64,000 nt of DNA from an uncultured Draconibacterium sp. (GCF_913063105.1 NZ_CAJXYQ010000014.1:1-64000); one strand, 5' to 3'. Counted from the stretch's first letter, positions 50,343 through 59,939 are shown. Numbers and translations are program-made. Notes: generated by a model not told the origin, from the letters alone.

Positions 50343-50845
50343 CTCACCTAACTAAATTAGGATCTCTATGAAAAAACTGGTTACAAGACTTTGTGCTTGT
50401 AACAATTAGTTATACAAGTAATTTAATAGGATAGTTATACGGAGGATTTATAATTTTTCGTGATGGTAAATAGTTATATCAGCAAGGAAGTTTCCTGTAT
50501 CAGATTTGATACCGGAAGTGCGACAGGAACCAATACAGGAAATGCGATGGTAAATAACGAAGTGAATCTTTCTATACACGAAAAAAAGAGCTATTAAAAG
50601 TTTATTAGATTTCCCTATGCCACGGCATATCACATTCGTCGTCTTCAATTCACCTACATTCGTTTATACTCCATGGAACCGGTGTTGTTTTGTCTTTACA
50701 TGTGAAAAGCCTTAGGCATCACAAGGAAAGAACAGCCCCTTTGTTTCACGGCAGGACTGTACTTCCCTTTCGCCTGCACGCCTTGAGTGTTATTGTAGTT
50801 ATATAAATTTGAAAGGTGGAAAACAAAAAAAGAAAGCCAAAGTTA

Positions 50846-50973
50846 GCCATCCTACCCATAATCCTACCAGATTTAAATACAAGGCCAAAGTAAATGCCCT
50901 GATATTATAAATTAAAAGCTGAATTTAAGAACTATGAGTTTTCAGGGCAGCCTTGTATTTAATCCCGGATGGC
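50846..50973. repeat. Second long imperfect palindrome
   Basis: Matched arms are gccatcc (50846) with ggatggc (50967), taaatacaaggc with gccttgtattta, and gccctga with tcagggc, separated by unpaired stretches. Size is similar to the element at 35139 but the sequence differs. Confidence 0.5.
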
Positions 50974-51612
50974 AAGTCTGTTACTTTCTTTTCTTTTTTT
51001 CTTCTCTTTTGAGGATATTTTATTTTACAAAACAGAATCAATAGAGCCTGTTCTTATATTCTTAATACCAAGGCAATGCTTTAGCTGGTGGGGGAGGGGT
51101 TGGCAAGATGTGATTTTGTTTCACAAAAATCGCCTGTGCCTGTCCGGCAGGGACTTTTAATCTGGCGATTAAAAGCTTGATTAATTCTTCGAATTAAGGT
51201 CTTTTCAGTTAAAACTTATTATCTAATATAAGAAAACAGACACATGAGATAATATCCAACTAATTTATTCTCAGGATATGATAATTACTCACAAAAGAAA
51301 TAATTCGTAATGGCTTCCGGTTGGGCTCAGAAAGATGTTGATTATATTTTGAATCATCAGGATTCCAATCCTACATCTATTATGCAGTTTCCAAAAAGAA
51401 GAAAAGTAAATCAACTTCGCTTTCCATGAGATTCTGATTCTACTGCTAATGGTACTTCCAGTTTTTAATTTCCTCCAGGTTTGTATGTGTCATTAATACA
51501 GTATATTAGGTTGTGTCCTTGCAGCTCTTATTAATTTTGGTTCAATAGAAAAAACTAAAAATGATTTGAGTAATAAAAAATCAAAATAGGGTTTTAGAAA
51601 AAGAGATAACCG

Positions 51613-51649
51613 AAAGTTACCATATGTGGTAACTTTTTTGCATCTTTGC
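51613..51649 (+). promoter_or_regulatory. higBA operator and promoter
   Basis: A perfect palindrome aaagttacca-tatg-tggtaacttt (51613-51636) precedes a near-consensus -7 box CATCTTTGC (51641-51649). The HigA protein probably binds it to repress the operon. The transcript would start within a few bases of the higB ATG at 51654. Confidence 0.75.
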
Positions 51650-51653
51650 AATA

Positions 51654-51965
51654 ATGAGAATTATCAAAGAAAGAACTCTGGCGGATTATTGCAAATCAAG
51701 TAAGTACAAAAATGCGGAGGAATCATTAAAGGCATGGATTTACGAGGTTAAATTTTCTGTTTGGGATAATGCAAGTGAGCTAAAGGCGAAATATAGGAAC
51801 GCCAGCATTATAAGTTCAAAGCGGGTTGTGTTTAATATAAAAGGAAATGATTATAGGTTGATTGTGGATATTGAATATAAACTCAAGATTGTTTTTATTG
51901 TGTGGTTTGGCACACATAAAGAATATGACAAAATTAATGCAAAAACAGTAAGTTATGAAAACTAA
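51654..51965 (+). CDS. higB: HigB-family toxin (mRNA interferase)
   Basis: A 103-residue RelE-fold toxin of the HigB_toxin family. The hallmark C-terminal block YRLIVDIEYKLKIVFIVWF followed by GTHKEYDKINAKTV is intact. Such toxins cleave mRNA on the ribosome. The gene precedes its antitoxin and overlaps it by 11 bp, the usual higBA order. Near the right attachment site, it may stabilise the island. Confidence 0.9.
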   Translation: MRIIKERTLADYCKSSKYKNAEESLKAWIYEVKFSVWDNASELKAKYRNASIISSKRVVFNIKGNDYRLIVDIEYKLKIVFIVWFGTHKEYDKINAKTVSYEN

Positions 51966-52419
51966 AATACTAAAAACAGAGGAAGAATATAATAAAGCAT
52001 GTGAAAGAATTTATTCACTTATTAATGCTTCTGAGGATGCAGTTGAACCAAACAGCCCGGAAGGTGAAGAATTGGAGTTGCTTTCATTATTGGTTGAGAA
52101 ATACGAGCATGAAAATCATCAGATGGACGCTCCATCGCCTATAGAAGCTATTAAGTTCAGAATGGAACAAATGAACTTGAAACAAGTGGATGTGGCTCCA
52201 CTTTTTGGAGGGAAAACAAGAGTTTCTGAAGTATTAAATGGTAAACGAAATCTAACCCTGAAGATGATAACCTTATTAAACAGATACCTGGGTATTCCAT
52301 TGGAATCTTTAATGAGTGGGAATAAAGAAATTAAGTTGGATGATGATAAGAAGGAAAAGCTTCTTCATATATCTTCCATTAAGGAATATTTGAGCTCAGG
52401 AAGAGCGGCGGTGGTTTAA
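51955..52419 (+). CDS. higA: HigA-family antitoxin
   Basis: A 154-residue antitoxin with an N-terminal segment that should bind HigB (about 1-60) and a helix-turn-helix domain (about 65-125, QVDVAPLFGGKTRVSEVLNGKRNL). It neutralises HigB and represses the operon through the palindrome at 51613. Last gene before the right end of the island. Confidence 0.88.
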   Translation: MKTKILKTEEEYNKACERIYSLINASEDAVEPNSPEGEELELLSLLVEKYEHENHQMDAPSPIEAIKFRMEQMNLKQVDVAPLFGGKTRVSEVLNGKRNLTLKMITLLNRYLGIPLESLMSGNKEIKLDDDKKEKLLHISSIKEYLSSGRAAVV

Positions 52420-52470
52420 TTTTAAATATTAGTGTGAAATATAAAATGAGATTGTAACGAATATTCGGAG

Positions 52471-52492
52471 AGAGACCCATAGGAGACCTAAA
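52471..52492. repeat. GAGACC repeat pair, putative recombinase arm sites (right)
   Basis: agagacccataggagacctaaa closely matches 8231-8252 at the left end in the same orientation; GAGACC occurs at 52472 and 52483. Confidence 0.6.
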
Positions 52493-52546
52493 GATTTATG
52501 TGTTTTTAAAATGTTGGCAATCAGCTCAGTACGGAGGGGATTCTGC

Positions 52547-52561
52547 CCCCAGCTGAGTCAC
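52547..52561 (+). repeat. attR core
   Basis: ccccagctgagtcac repeats the tRNA-Lys 3' end (7971-7985). It lies in a small inverted structure (ctcag/ctgag with an inner gggg/cccc). Confidence 0.78.
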
Positions 52562-52567
52562 ACCGCA

Positions 52568-52597
52568 AAAAGCTTCGAAGAAATTCGGAGCTTTTTT
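52568..52597 (+). terminator. Terminator beyond attR, probably the original tRNA-Lys terminator
   Basis: aaaagcttcgaa pairs with ttcggagctttt, followed by T. No gene on the plus strand ends here except the tRNA fragment in attR, which fits displacement of the tRNA by the island. Confidence 0.8.
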
Positions 52598-52674
52598 GTT
52601 TTCTATCCATTCGTAGTTTTGTAAAAGAAACTAATGTGCTGCTGCAATTGCCCAAAATAGCCATTGGCTTGGCT

Positions 52675-53547
52675 TTAATTCAACCTTTTTCGAAATTCCG
52701 AAGGACTCATTCCTGTTTTCTTTTTAAAAAGCATGCTAAAGTGATAAACATTCTGGAAACCCAGTTGGATACCAATTTCTGAAATGTTTTTATCGGTAGA
52801 AACCAGAAGCTCTTTTGCCCGGATAATGCGCAACTGAAGGTGGTATTGCGCCGGCGAAACTCCGGTATATTTCTTAAACATTTTGCGAAAATACGAGTAC
52901 CCAACATGGTGTACGCGCGCCAGCTCTTCCATGTTGTATTCGGTTTCAATGTTTTGGCGCATTAAAAACCTTACCTGTTCAATTACTTTGGCAATGGGTT
53001 TTCCTGAAAACTCTTTTCGTTTTTCAAACGAAACAATATAACCGAACAATTTTACCACCATTCCGGAAGCCACCTGTTGAAATCCGGGGCGTTCTTTTTC
53101 CACCAAATCATAAATCTTTAAATAGGTGTCAATTATTTCTTCTTTTATGCCACAATTGATAACCGGTTGTTTCGGATTAAAGATTTTATGTTTTAATAAT
53201 TCGTTAGCGATCCGCCCATTAAAACCAACATAGTTTTCGGTCCAGCCGCTGGTTCTAATTGGCCGGTAGCGGTGCCACTCATTCGGAAATATAAGCATAA
53301 TACTTCCGGGTTTTACCTGGAATTTGCCGTGTTTATTTTCGTATATACCAGTGCCTTTAGTAATGTAATTTAATTGGTATTCTTGTAATATACGGCCTGT
53401 TTCCCAGCTGAAAAAGTATTCTGAAGGGTGTTCCTGCGGAGGGTACAGTGTTTTGGGGGCAATGCCTGAAGTGCCTGCAACATTCAGGTATAAGCCCCAG
53501 TCAATATCCTCATCGGCGGTTGTGAGGTATTTAAAGTAGTCTTTCAT
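52675..53547 (-). CDS. AraC-family regulator of the rhamnose operon
   Basis: A 290-residue regulator with an N-terminal cupin domain (about 15-150; GIYENKHGKFQVKPGSIMLIFPNEWHRYRP spans the metal/sugar-binding strands in two pieces) and a C-terminal AraC domain with two helix-turn-helix units (about 190-290). It is divergent from rhaT with a 113-bp shared control region holding 21-bp-spaced TGCCAA repeats. It most likely senses rhamnose or a derivative and activates the operon. Confidence 0.85.
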   Translation of the reverse strand: MKDYFKYLTTADEDIDWGLYLNVAGTSGIAPKTLYPPQEHPSEYFFSWETGRILQEYQLNYITKGTGIYENKHGKFQVKPGSIMLIFPNEWHRYRPIRTSGWTENYVGFNGRIANELLKHKIFNPKQPVINCGIKEEIIDTYLKIYDLVEKERPGFQQVASGMVVKLFGYIVSFEKRKEFSGKPIAKVIEQVRFLMRQNIETEYNMEELARVHHVGYSYFRKMFKKYTGVSPAQYHLQLRIIRAKELLVSTDKNISEIGIQLGFQNVYHFSMLFKKKTGMSPSEFRKRLN

Positions 53548-53554
53548 AAATTAG

Positions 53555-53620
53555 TGCCAATATATATAAAAAAACTGCCAAAACAGCTATTGTTTAGCTC
53601 TTGTTTTACAAATACTTTTG
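53555..53620 (+). promoter_or_regulatory. Rhamnose operon promoter with AraC-type direct repeat
   Basis: TGCCAA at 53555 and 53576 (21 bp apart) precede a perfect -7 box TACTTTTG at 53613-53620, whose TTTG begins 41 bp after the second repeat. This is nearly the same layout as the six island sites, with a different motif. Confidence 0.65.
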
Positions 53621-53660
53621 AAGTCTAATTTTAAATCAATAAAACTTAAAAACTAGCATT

Positions 53661-54767
53661 ATGAATGCAATTCTTGGAATTCTTTTTCACTCCTTAGGCG
53701 GTGCATCATCAGGAAGTTGGTACATGCCTTATAATTTGGTACGAAAGTGGCGCTGGGAAATATATTGGATAGTAGGAGGGTTATTCTCGTGGCTGATTAT
53801 GCCATACATCGCAACTGTGTTAACCTCTCCGGGATGGCAGGATATTTTATCAGAAACCGATTCGTCAACCGTACGTTTAACCTACTTTCTTGGGTTAATG
53901 TGGGGAATTGGTGGTTTAACCTACGGCCTTGGAATTCGATATCTTGGAATGTCGCTGGGGAATTCTGTTTTGCTCGGAATTACATCGTTGGTGGGGTCTC
54001 TGGGGCTGCCCATTTTACGTAATATTGGCAATTTGGGCGAAGTTTTACCTGTAGGAGATTCATTTACCGATATGCTGGCAACTACCAGTGGGCGAATAAT
54101 CTTGTTTGGTATTTTGGTACTGATGGTGGGAATTGTGCTTTGTGGCAAGGCAGGACTGATGAAAGACAAAGAGTTAGCGGATGTAAAAGAAGGCGTAAAT
54201 ACTGAGTTTAAACTAACAAAAGGTTTAGTAATTGCCGTAATCTCCGGAGTTTTAAGTGCATTCTTTAGCTTCGGAATTGATGCAGGAAAAGAAATGGGCG
54301 AGGCAGTGCGCGAAATTGCGGTTACTAATAATTTCGCTTTTGTTAGCGATGGCAAATATTTGTTCGAAAACAACATCATATTCCTGGTAATTCTGTGGGG
54401 AGGATTAACCACCAACCTAATTTGGTCGGTTGCCTTAATCCTTAAAAATAAAACAGGGCGTGATTTTGTTGATGCCAAAACTCCACTTTTAAAGAATTAC
54501 CTTTTCTGTGCACTGGCCGGAACTACCTGGTTTTTACAATTCTTTTTCTACGGAATGGGAGAAACCAAAATTGGCAATGGAGCGAGTTCGTGGATTCTGC
54601 ATATGTCAACCATTATTCTTACTGCAAACTTTTGGGGATTCTGGCGTAAAGAATGGTCAGGTGTTTCTAATAAAACAAAAGCTACTATTTACTGGGGAAT
54701 TGGTTTGATTTTGCTGTCGGTAATAATTATGGGTATTGCCAAAAGTGATTTTGTGAATACGCTTTAA
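53661..54767 (+). CDS. rhaT: L-rhamnose/H+ symporter
   Basis: A 368-residue RhaT-family inner-membrane symporter with about ten helices; the family segment GLMWGIGGLTYGLGIRYLG is near residues 81-99. First gene of the rhamnose operon, so L-rhamnose is the expected substrate. It is a distant paralogue of the island transporter at 9651. Confidence 0.87.
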   Translation: MNAILGILFHSLGGASSGSWYMPYNLVRKWRWEIYWIVGGLFSWLIMPYIATVLTSPGWQDILSETDSSTVRLTYFLGLMWGIGGLTYGLGIRYLGMSLGNSVLLGITSLVGSLGLPILRNIGNLGEVLPVGDSFTDMLATTSGRIILFGILVLMVGIVLCGKAGLMKDKELADVKEGVNTEFKLTKGLVIAVISGVLSAFFSFGIDAGKEMGEAVREIAVTNNFAFVSDGKYLFENNIIFLVILWGGLTTNLIWSVALILKNKTGRDFVDAKTPLLKNYLFCALAGTTWFLQFFFYGMGETKIGNGASSWILHMSTIILTANFWGFWRKEWSGVSNKTKATIYWGIGLILLSVIIMGIAKSDFVNTL

Positions 54768-54792
54768 CAACTTTATCAATAATTGAAAAGGC

Positions 54793-55107
54793 ATGCAACG
54801 ATTAGCATTTAAAATGTACCTCAACGAAGGGCAAAAAGCAGAATATAAAAAACGCCACGATGAAATTTGGCCCGAGCTTAAACAGCTTCTAAAAGATGCC
54901 GGAGTAAGCGAATATTCCATCTTTTTAGACGAAGAAACCAACATTCTCTTTGCTTTTCAAAAGGTGAGTGGCGAAGGAGGTTCGCAAGATTTAGGACAAA
55001 CCGAAATTGTGCAAAAATGGTGGGCTTTTATGAAAGATGTGATGAAAGCCAATCCTGATAATTCGCCGGTCTCAGTGCCGTTGGAAGAAGTATTTTATAT
55101 GGAGTAG
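54793..55107 (+). CDS. rhaM: L-rhamnose mutarotase
   Basis: A 104-residue dimeric ferredoxin-like protein that interconverts the anomers of L-rhamnose. Family features are the start MQRLAFKMYL, the active-site region KKRHDEIWPEL with its His, and the C-terminal VQKWWAFMKDVM. It lies 25 bp after rhaT. Confidence 0.92.
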   Translation: MQRLAFKMYLNEGQKAEYKKRHDEIWPELKQLLKDAGVSEYSIFLDEETNILFAFQKVSGEGGSQDLGQTEIVQKWWAFMKDVMKANPDNSPVSVPLEEVFYME

Positions 55108-55225
55108 AGATAGAATGTTGTAGAATTAGGATGTTATTAAATATGAATAAGCAATTCCAGAAACTGGTATCTGTGATCCAGCATCAGATAATCAATCAAA
55201 AAACAACAATTATAAAATTATAAAA

Positions 55226-56494
55226 ATGAGTGAATTAATTAAAAAGGCGTACGAAATAGCCAAAGAACAATACGCCGCAATTGGCGTTGACACCGATGCT
55301 GCAATTGCAAAAATGAAAGATGTAAACATTTCGTTGCACTGTTGGCAAACCGATGATGTAGGTGGTTTTGAGACGCCTGATGCCGAGCTTTCGGGTGGTG
55401 GTATTCAAACTACAGGTAACTACCCCGGCAAAGCACGTTCGATTGCCGAAATGCGTACCGACCTTGAAAAAGTACTTTCGCTTTTACCGGGTACACAGCG
55501 CTTAAACCTTCATGCTATTTATGGCGATTTTAAGGGCGAAAAAGTAGATCGCGACCAAATTGAAGTAAAACACTTCCAAAGCTGGATTGACTGGTGTAAA
55601 ACCCAGGGTATTGGAATGGATTTTAACGCCTCGTGTTTCTCGCACGACCGCGCTGCCGATGGATTTACACTTTCAAGCAAAAACGAAGAAAACCGTAAAT
55701 TTTGGGTAGAACACCTGAAACGTTGTCGTGCCATTTCTGCTGAAATGGGTAAACAATTGGGTACGCCTTGTGTACACAATACCTGGATTCCGGATGGCTC
55801 GAAAGACGTGCCGATTGACCGTAACGGATTGAGGGCAATCTTGAAAAAATCGTTGGATGAGGCTATGGACGTTGACTACCCTACCGAACACATGAAAGAT
55901 GCTGTTGAAAGTAAATTATTTGGAATTGGCGCAGAATCGATGACGGTTGGTTCGCACGATTTCTACCTTGGATATGCCATTAGCCGCAACAAAATGATTT
56001 GTTTAGACAATGGACACTTCCACCCAACCGAGCAGGTTGGCGATAAAATTTCTTCCTGTCTTCAGTTTATCGACGAAGTATTGTTACACGTCACACGCCC
56101 AATTCGCTGGGACTCAGACCACGTGGTAACATTAAATGAAGATGTGCAGTTGATTGCCTCCGAAATTATGCGTAACGATTTCCTTAGTCGGGTTAAAATT
56201 GGTTTAGACTTTTTTGATGCCTCAATTAACCGCATTGGAGCCTACGTAACGGGTACGCGTGCGGCCATGAAAGCTTTCTTAATTGCAGCTCTTGAGCCTA
56301 CAAAAGATATGGTTGCTTTGGAAGAAGCCGGTAAAAACTTCGAACGTCTGGCCATGCTCGAAGAACTGAAAACAATGCCGTTTGCCGCAGTTTGGGATTA
56401 CTACTGTTTACAGGAAGGTGTTGCAACCGGTATGGATTACATTGCCGAAATTCAGAAATACGAAACCGAGGTTCTTTCAAAAAGAGCTCAGTAA
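55226..56494 (+). CDS. rhaA: L-rhamnose isomerase
   Basis: A 422-residue metal-dependent TIM-barrel isomerase that turns L-rhamnose into L-rhamnulose. The N-terminal SLHCWQTDDVGGFE, the region GNYPGKARS and the later metal-binding segments DNGHFHPTEQVGD and RWDSDHVV are typical. It follows rhaM by 118 bp and precedes the kinase gene. Confidence 0.93.
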   Translation: MSELIKKAYEIAKEQYAAIGVDTDAAIAKMKDVNISLHCWQTDDVGGFETPDAELSGGGIQTTGNYPGKARSIAEMRTDLEKVLSLLPGTQRLNLHAIYGDFKGEKVDRDQIEVKHFQSWIDWCKTQGIGMDFNASCFSHDRAADGFTLSSKNEENRKFWVEHLKRCRAISAEMGKQLGTPCVHNTWIPDGSKDVPIDRNGLRAILKKSLDEAMDVDYPTEHMKDAVESKLFGIGAESMTVGSHDFYLGYAISRNKMICLDNGHFHPTEQVGDKISSCLQFIDEVLLHVTRPIRWDSDHVVTLNEDVQLIASEIMRNDFLSRVKIGLDFFDASINRIGAYVTGTRAAMKAFLIAALEPTKDMVALEEAGKNFERLAMLEELKTMPFAAVWDYYCLQEGVATGMDYIAEIQKYETEVLSKRAQ

Positions 56495-56585
56495 AAAAAA
56501 TATAGTTTGATCAGGCCTCTCTTGTTGGTGTTAATGCGTTAGTGTTTTAAGTGGCAAGAGAGGCTAATCTTTTAAAATTAAAGAG

Positions 56586-57947
56586 ATGACTGAAGTAATT
56601 GCTGTTTTCGATATCGGAAAAACCAACAAAAAAATACTGTTGTTTGATAATAAATTTAAGGTTGTTTATCAGCACGAAGAGAAATTTCCGGTGGTTTTAG
56701 ATGATGATGGTTTTGAATGTGATGATATTGACTTAATTTACACCTGGATTTCAAAAACACTGGCCGAAATTACTACCAGAAAGCAGGAGTTTAAGCTTGT
56801 GGGTGTAAATTTCTCGACTTACGGTGCTTCATTAATGTTTCTGGACGAAAACGGCAAGCAGCTTACACCTGTTTACAATTATCTGAAAGAAATTCCTGAT
56901 TCGATTTCGGAAGACCTTTTTGCCAGATACGACGGTAAAAGCGAATTTTGCCGAAAAACGGCAAGCCCGGCCTTAGGTCTTTTGCTGAACTCAGGAATTC
57001 AAACTTTATGGTTGAAAAAAGAAAAACCGGAAGTGTTTGGTAAGGCAAAGTCAATTCTGCACCTTCCGCAATACCTGTCGTATTCGCTTACTAAAAAAGT
57101 TACCTCGGAACCCACCTCCATCGGATGCCATACTTTTATGTGGGATTTCGATAAAATGGAATACCATCAATGGCTTGGCGACAATGGCATTTCGTTGCCC
57201 GAACCCATTTCGAACGATGCGGTTTTTCCGGTAAAAATTTATGGCGAAAAAGTAAAGGTTGGTATCGGAATTCACGACAGCTCGGCCTCGTTGGCACCTT
57301 ATTTAAAGGCCAGCCCTGCAAAATTTATTTTGGTTTCTACCGGTACCTGGTGCATAAATATGAATCCATACAACACCGAACCTTTAACCGAAAGCCAGTT
57401 GGCACAGGATTGTTTGTGTTTTCTTACCCCAAATAAAGAGCAGGTAAAATCTTCGCGTTTGTTTATGGGCCATTTTCACGAGGTTTGGGCCGCAAAACTG
57501 GCAAAATATTTCGGCGTGGAAAATGATGCCTTTAAAACAGTAAAAAAGGATGATGTACGGTTAAACAGCCTGTTAGAAAAGTACCCCAACCCGGTTTATT
57601 TCCCGAATGGAAAAGAGAGTTTTGAAGAGGGCTTGGAAACGGTGTATTTGAGCAAGTTTGAAAGTTACAAAGAAGCGTACACCAAATTAATGATTGATTT
57701 ATCGGAGCTGTGTGTAACAGCGCTTAAGCTGGTAATACCTGCCAACGACGAAACAGAAATCCTTTATGTTTCAGGAGGTTTTGCACGCAATCCCATATTT
57801 ATTCACTTGCTGCAAAAAAATTTCCCGGCGAAAAAAGTACTGGTATCGGAAATAGATAACTCAAGTGCATTGGGAGCCGCAATGGTAATTGCTGATGTGT
57901 TCTCTGATGTGGATGTTGCAAAACTGGATTTGGGTGTGATAGAATAA
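56586..57947 (+). CDS. rhaB: L-rhamnulokinase, FGGY family
   Basis: A 453-residue FGGY-family sugar kinase. The N-terminal phosphate-binding loop is FDIGKTNKK (residues 8-16), and the C-terminal YVSGGFARNPIFI binds the adenosine. It phosphorylates L-rhamnulose for the aldolase encoded 18 bp downstream. Fuculokinase is an alternative in principle, but the neighbours are rhamnose genes. Confidence 0.88.
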   Translation: MTEVIAVFDIGKTNKKILLFDNKFKVVYQHEEKFPVVLDDDGFECDDIDLIYTWISKTLAEITTRKQEFKLVGVNFSTYGASLMFLDENGKQLTPVYNYLKEIPDSISEDLFARYDGKSEFCRKTASPALGLLLNSGIQTLWLKKEKPEVFGKAKSILHLPQYLSYSLTKKVTSEPTSIGCHTFMWDFDKMEYHQWLGDNGISLPEPISNDAVFPVKIYGEKVKVGIGIHDSSASLAPYLKASPAKFILVSTGTWCINMNPYNTEPLTESQLAQDCLCFLTPNKEQVKSSRLFMGHFHEVWAAKLAKYFGVENDAFKTVKKDDVRLNSLLEKYPNPVYFPNGKESFEEGLETVYLSKFESYKEAYTKLMIDLSELCVTALKLVIPANDETEILYVSGGFARNPIFIHLLQKNFPAKKVLVSEIDNSSALGAAMVIADVFSDVDVAKLDLGVIE

Positions 57948-57965
57948 AAAACAGAAATTGGAACG

Positions 57966-59261
57966 ATGAAAAAATTAGACACAAAATTGATGCATCCGCG
58001 CGATCAGATTACAATGATAATCGATAAAATCTACCGCAGCGGATTAACAACAACTTCCGGAGGAAACATTTCAATTATCGACGATAACGGCGATGTTTGG
58101 GTAACTCCATCGGCAATTGATAAAGGTACTTTGCGCCCAACCGATATGGTTTGCGTGCGTAAAGACGGAACGATTGAGGGCCGGCACAAACCATCGTCGG
58201 AATACCCGTTCCACATTGCCATTTATAAAAGCCGCCCTGAAATTAAAGCGGTAATCCATGCACATCCTCCGGCTTTGGTTTCGTTTAGCATTGTTCGCCA
58301 GATTCCAAATACCAACGTACTTCCTCAGGCTAAAAATGTGTGTGGACCGATTGGCTACGCACCTTATGCATTGCCTGGCAGCAACGAACTTGGCGAAGTA
58401 ATTGCAAAAGAATTTGACAAAGGTGTTAACGCCGTTATTATGGAAAACCACGGCACCGTAGTTGGAGGTAGCGATTTAAACGATGCCTACCAACGTTTCG
58501 AGACCATGGAGTTTTGCGCACGTACGCTCATTTATGGAAAAACCATTGGCACTCCAAATTATTTAACCGATGAGCAAATTGACGAATTTGAAAATCAAAT
58601 TCCGCGTTTGTTGCCTGAAATGGTGGATGTTAAGTATTGCTCAGAAGAACGTGCAATTCGCGAGCAAATCAGGAAAATTGTACTGCGTGCCTGCGACCAG
58701 GGATTAATGATAAGTTCGTACGGAACGGTTTCCGTACGTTGGAAAGGCAACGATTTTCTGATTACACCAACCAATGTGGCACGTTGGGATATTACCTTAG
58801 ACGATATCGTTCAGATAAAAGATGGTAAACGCGAGCCCGGTAAAATTCCGAGTCGCGCAACCTGGCTGCATCAGGAAATTTATAAACGTTTTCCGCATGT
58901 AAATTCAATCATCCTAACACAAACACCGTATTTAATGGCTTACAGCGTTACGGGTGAAAAAATAGATGTACGCACTATCCCCGAAAGTTGGATTTTCCTG
59001 CAAGATATTCCAAACATGCCATTCGGTTCGCACTTTGCCGGAGAAGAAGCTATTCTTGAGACTCTTTCGGAAAATACACCTGCCGTAATTATTAACAACG
59101 ATTCGGTTTTGGTAACCGGCGATAACCTTTTAGGAACATTTGATAAACTGGAAGTTGCCGAATTTAGTGCAAAATCGTTGACAATGGGAGCTTCGCTGGG
59201 CAAGTTAATACCTATTAACGATGCACAGGTGGAAGATTTAAGGATGAAGTTTTTGAGTTAG
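57966..59261 (+). CDS. Tandem class II aldolase, probable rhamnulose-1-phosphate aldolase
   Basis: A 431-residue protein made of two class II aldolase/adducin domains. The first (about 1-210) keeps the zinc ligands HAHPP and ENHG and the catalytic region SSEYPFH. The second (about 215-431) has the same fold order but reads LTQTPYL and INNDS where zinc ligands should be, so it is probably inactive or structural. As the last gene of the rhamnose operon it should split rhamnulose-1-phosphate into dihydroxyacetone phosphate and lactaldehyde. Usual RhaD proteins are about 270 residues with a single domain. Confidence 0.8.
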   Translation: MKKLDTKLMHPRDQITMIIDKIYRSGLTTTSGGNISIIDDNGDVWVTPSAIDKGTLRPTDMVCVRKDGTIEGRHKPSSEYPFHIAIYKSRPEIKAVIHAHPPALVSFSIVRQIPNTNVLPQAKNVCGPIGYAPYALPGSNELGEVIAKEFDKGVNAVIMENHGTVVGGSDLNDAYQRFETMEFCARTLIYGKTIGTPNYLTDEQIDEFENQIPRLLPEMVDVKYCSEERAIREQIRKIVLRACDQGLMISSYGTVSVRWKGNDFLITPTNVARWDITLDDIVQIKDGKREPGKIPSRATWLHQEIYKRFPHVNSIILTQTPYLMAYSVTGEKIDVRTIPESWIFLQDIPNMPFGSHFAGEEAILETLSENTPAVIINNDSVLVTGDNLLGTFDKLEVAEFSAKSLTMGASLGKLIPINDAQVEDLRMKFLS

Positions 59262-59435
59262 ACTAAGTTAAAACTACGGAAATGGAATCCGTACAATGGA
59301 AATATTTCAGTGCTTGAAAACACTGTGTCGGCTAATGATGCAAAACAGAACACAACCAAATGTAAGCTAAAATTAGGTGCTGTTCGTTCGATGTTTTGGG
59401 TAGGCGAGGAGTAGGATTTGAAAATCTATCTAAAA

Positions 59436-59939
59436 CTATTTTAAAAGTTCTTTATAAATCGTGTAGTTTTCTTCGTCAAACACACAAAAAATCAGCTTTT
59501 CGATGCTGGATGGAACAGCAAAAAATTGTTTAACCACAGTCGTGGCAATTTTTGCAGCATCATTTTTCGGATAGCCATAAATGCCGGTACTTATATTCGG
59601 AAAAGCAATGCTTTTAATTTTATGTTGAGCGGCCAATTGCAGACAGCTCTCATAACAAGCTGTAAGTTTTTCGGCTTCCTGAAATCGTCCACCTTTGTAT
59701 ACCGGGCCAACCGTGTGTATCACATGTTTGGCAGGAAGTTTATACCCTTGGGTAATTTTTGCCTGACCGGTTTTACAGCCATTTAGTGTTTTGCACTCGT
59801 TAAGTAGTTCCGGGCCGGCAGCACGGTGGATGGCTCCATCAACGCCACCACCGCCCAATAGGGTTTGGTTTGCAGCATTTACAATGGCATCAACCTTTAA
59901 CTTTGTAATGTCGCCCCGGTGTAACAAAATTTCAGTCAT
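59436..59939 (-). CDS. ymdB: Macrodomain protein, O-acetyl-ADP-ribose deacetylase-like
   Basis: A 167-residue single macrodomain. The motifs [23 protein letters not shown] (split here as [16 protein letters not shown]) and the later [12 protein letters not shown] form the ADP-ribose pocket; both are intact. Relatives deacetylate O-acetyl-ADP-ribose or remove ADP-ribose from proteins. It is the last of four minus-strand genes with short spacers. Confidence 0.92.
   Translation of the reverse strand: MTEILLHRGDITKLKVDAIVNAANQTLLGGGGVDGAIHRAAGPELLNECKTLNGCKTGQAKITQGYKLPAKHVIHTVGPVYKGGRFQEAEKLTACYESCLQLAAQHKIKSIAFPNISTGIYGYPKNDAAKIATTVVKQFFAVPSSIEKLIFCVFDEENYTIYKELLK

Larger units (their letters stand above)
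50293..51653. other. Non-coding right end of the island
   Basis: About 1.36 kb with no credible gene. It holds the operon terminator (50314-50342), a second long palindromic element (50846-50973), further small inverted repeats near 51110-51175 and the higBA control region. Short open frames (e.g. 50463-50597 and 51310-51429) resemble nothing I know. It looks like eroded or insertion-rich DNA. Confidence 0.5.

Noticed and set aside
50969..51160. 63-codon open frame in the island end
   Set aside because: Low-complexity start and no recognisable domain; it overlaps inverted repeats and has no clear promoter.
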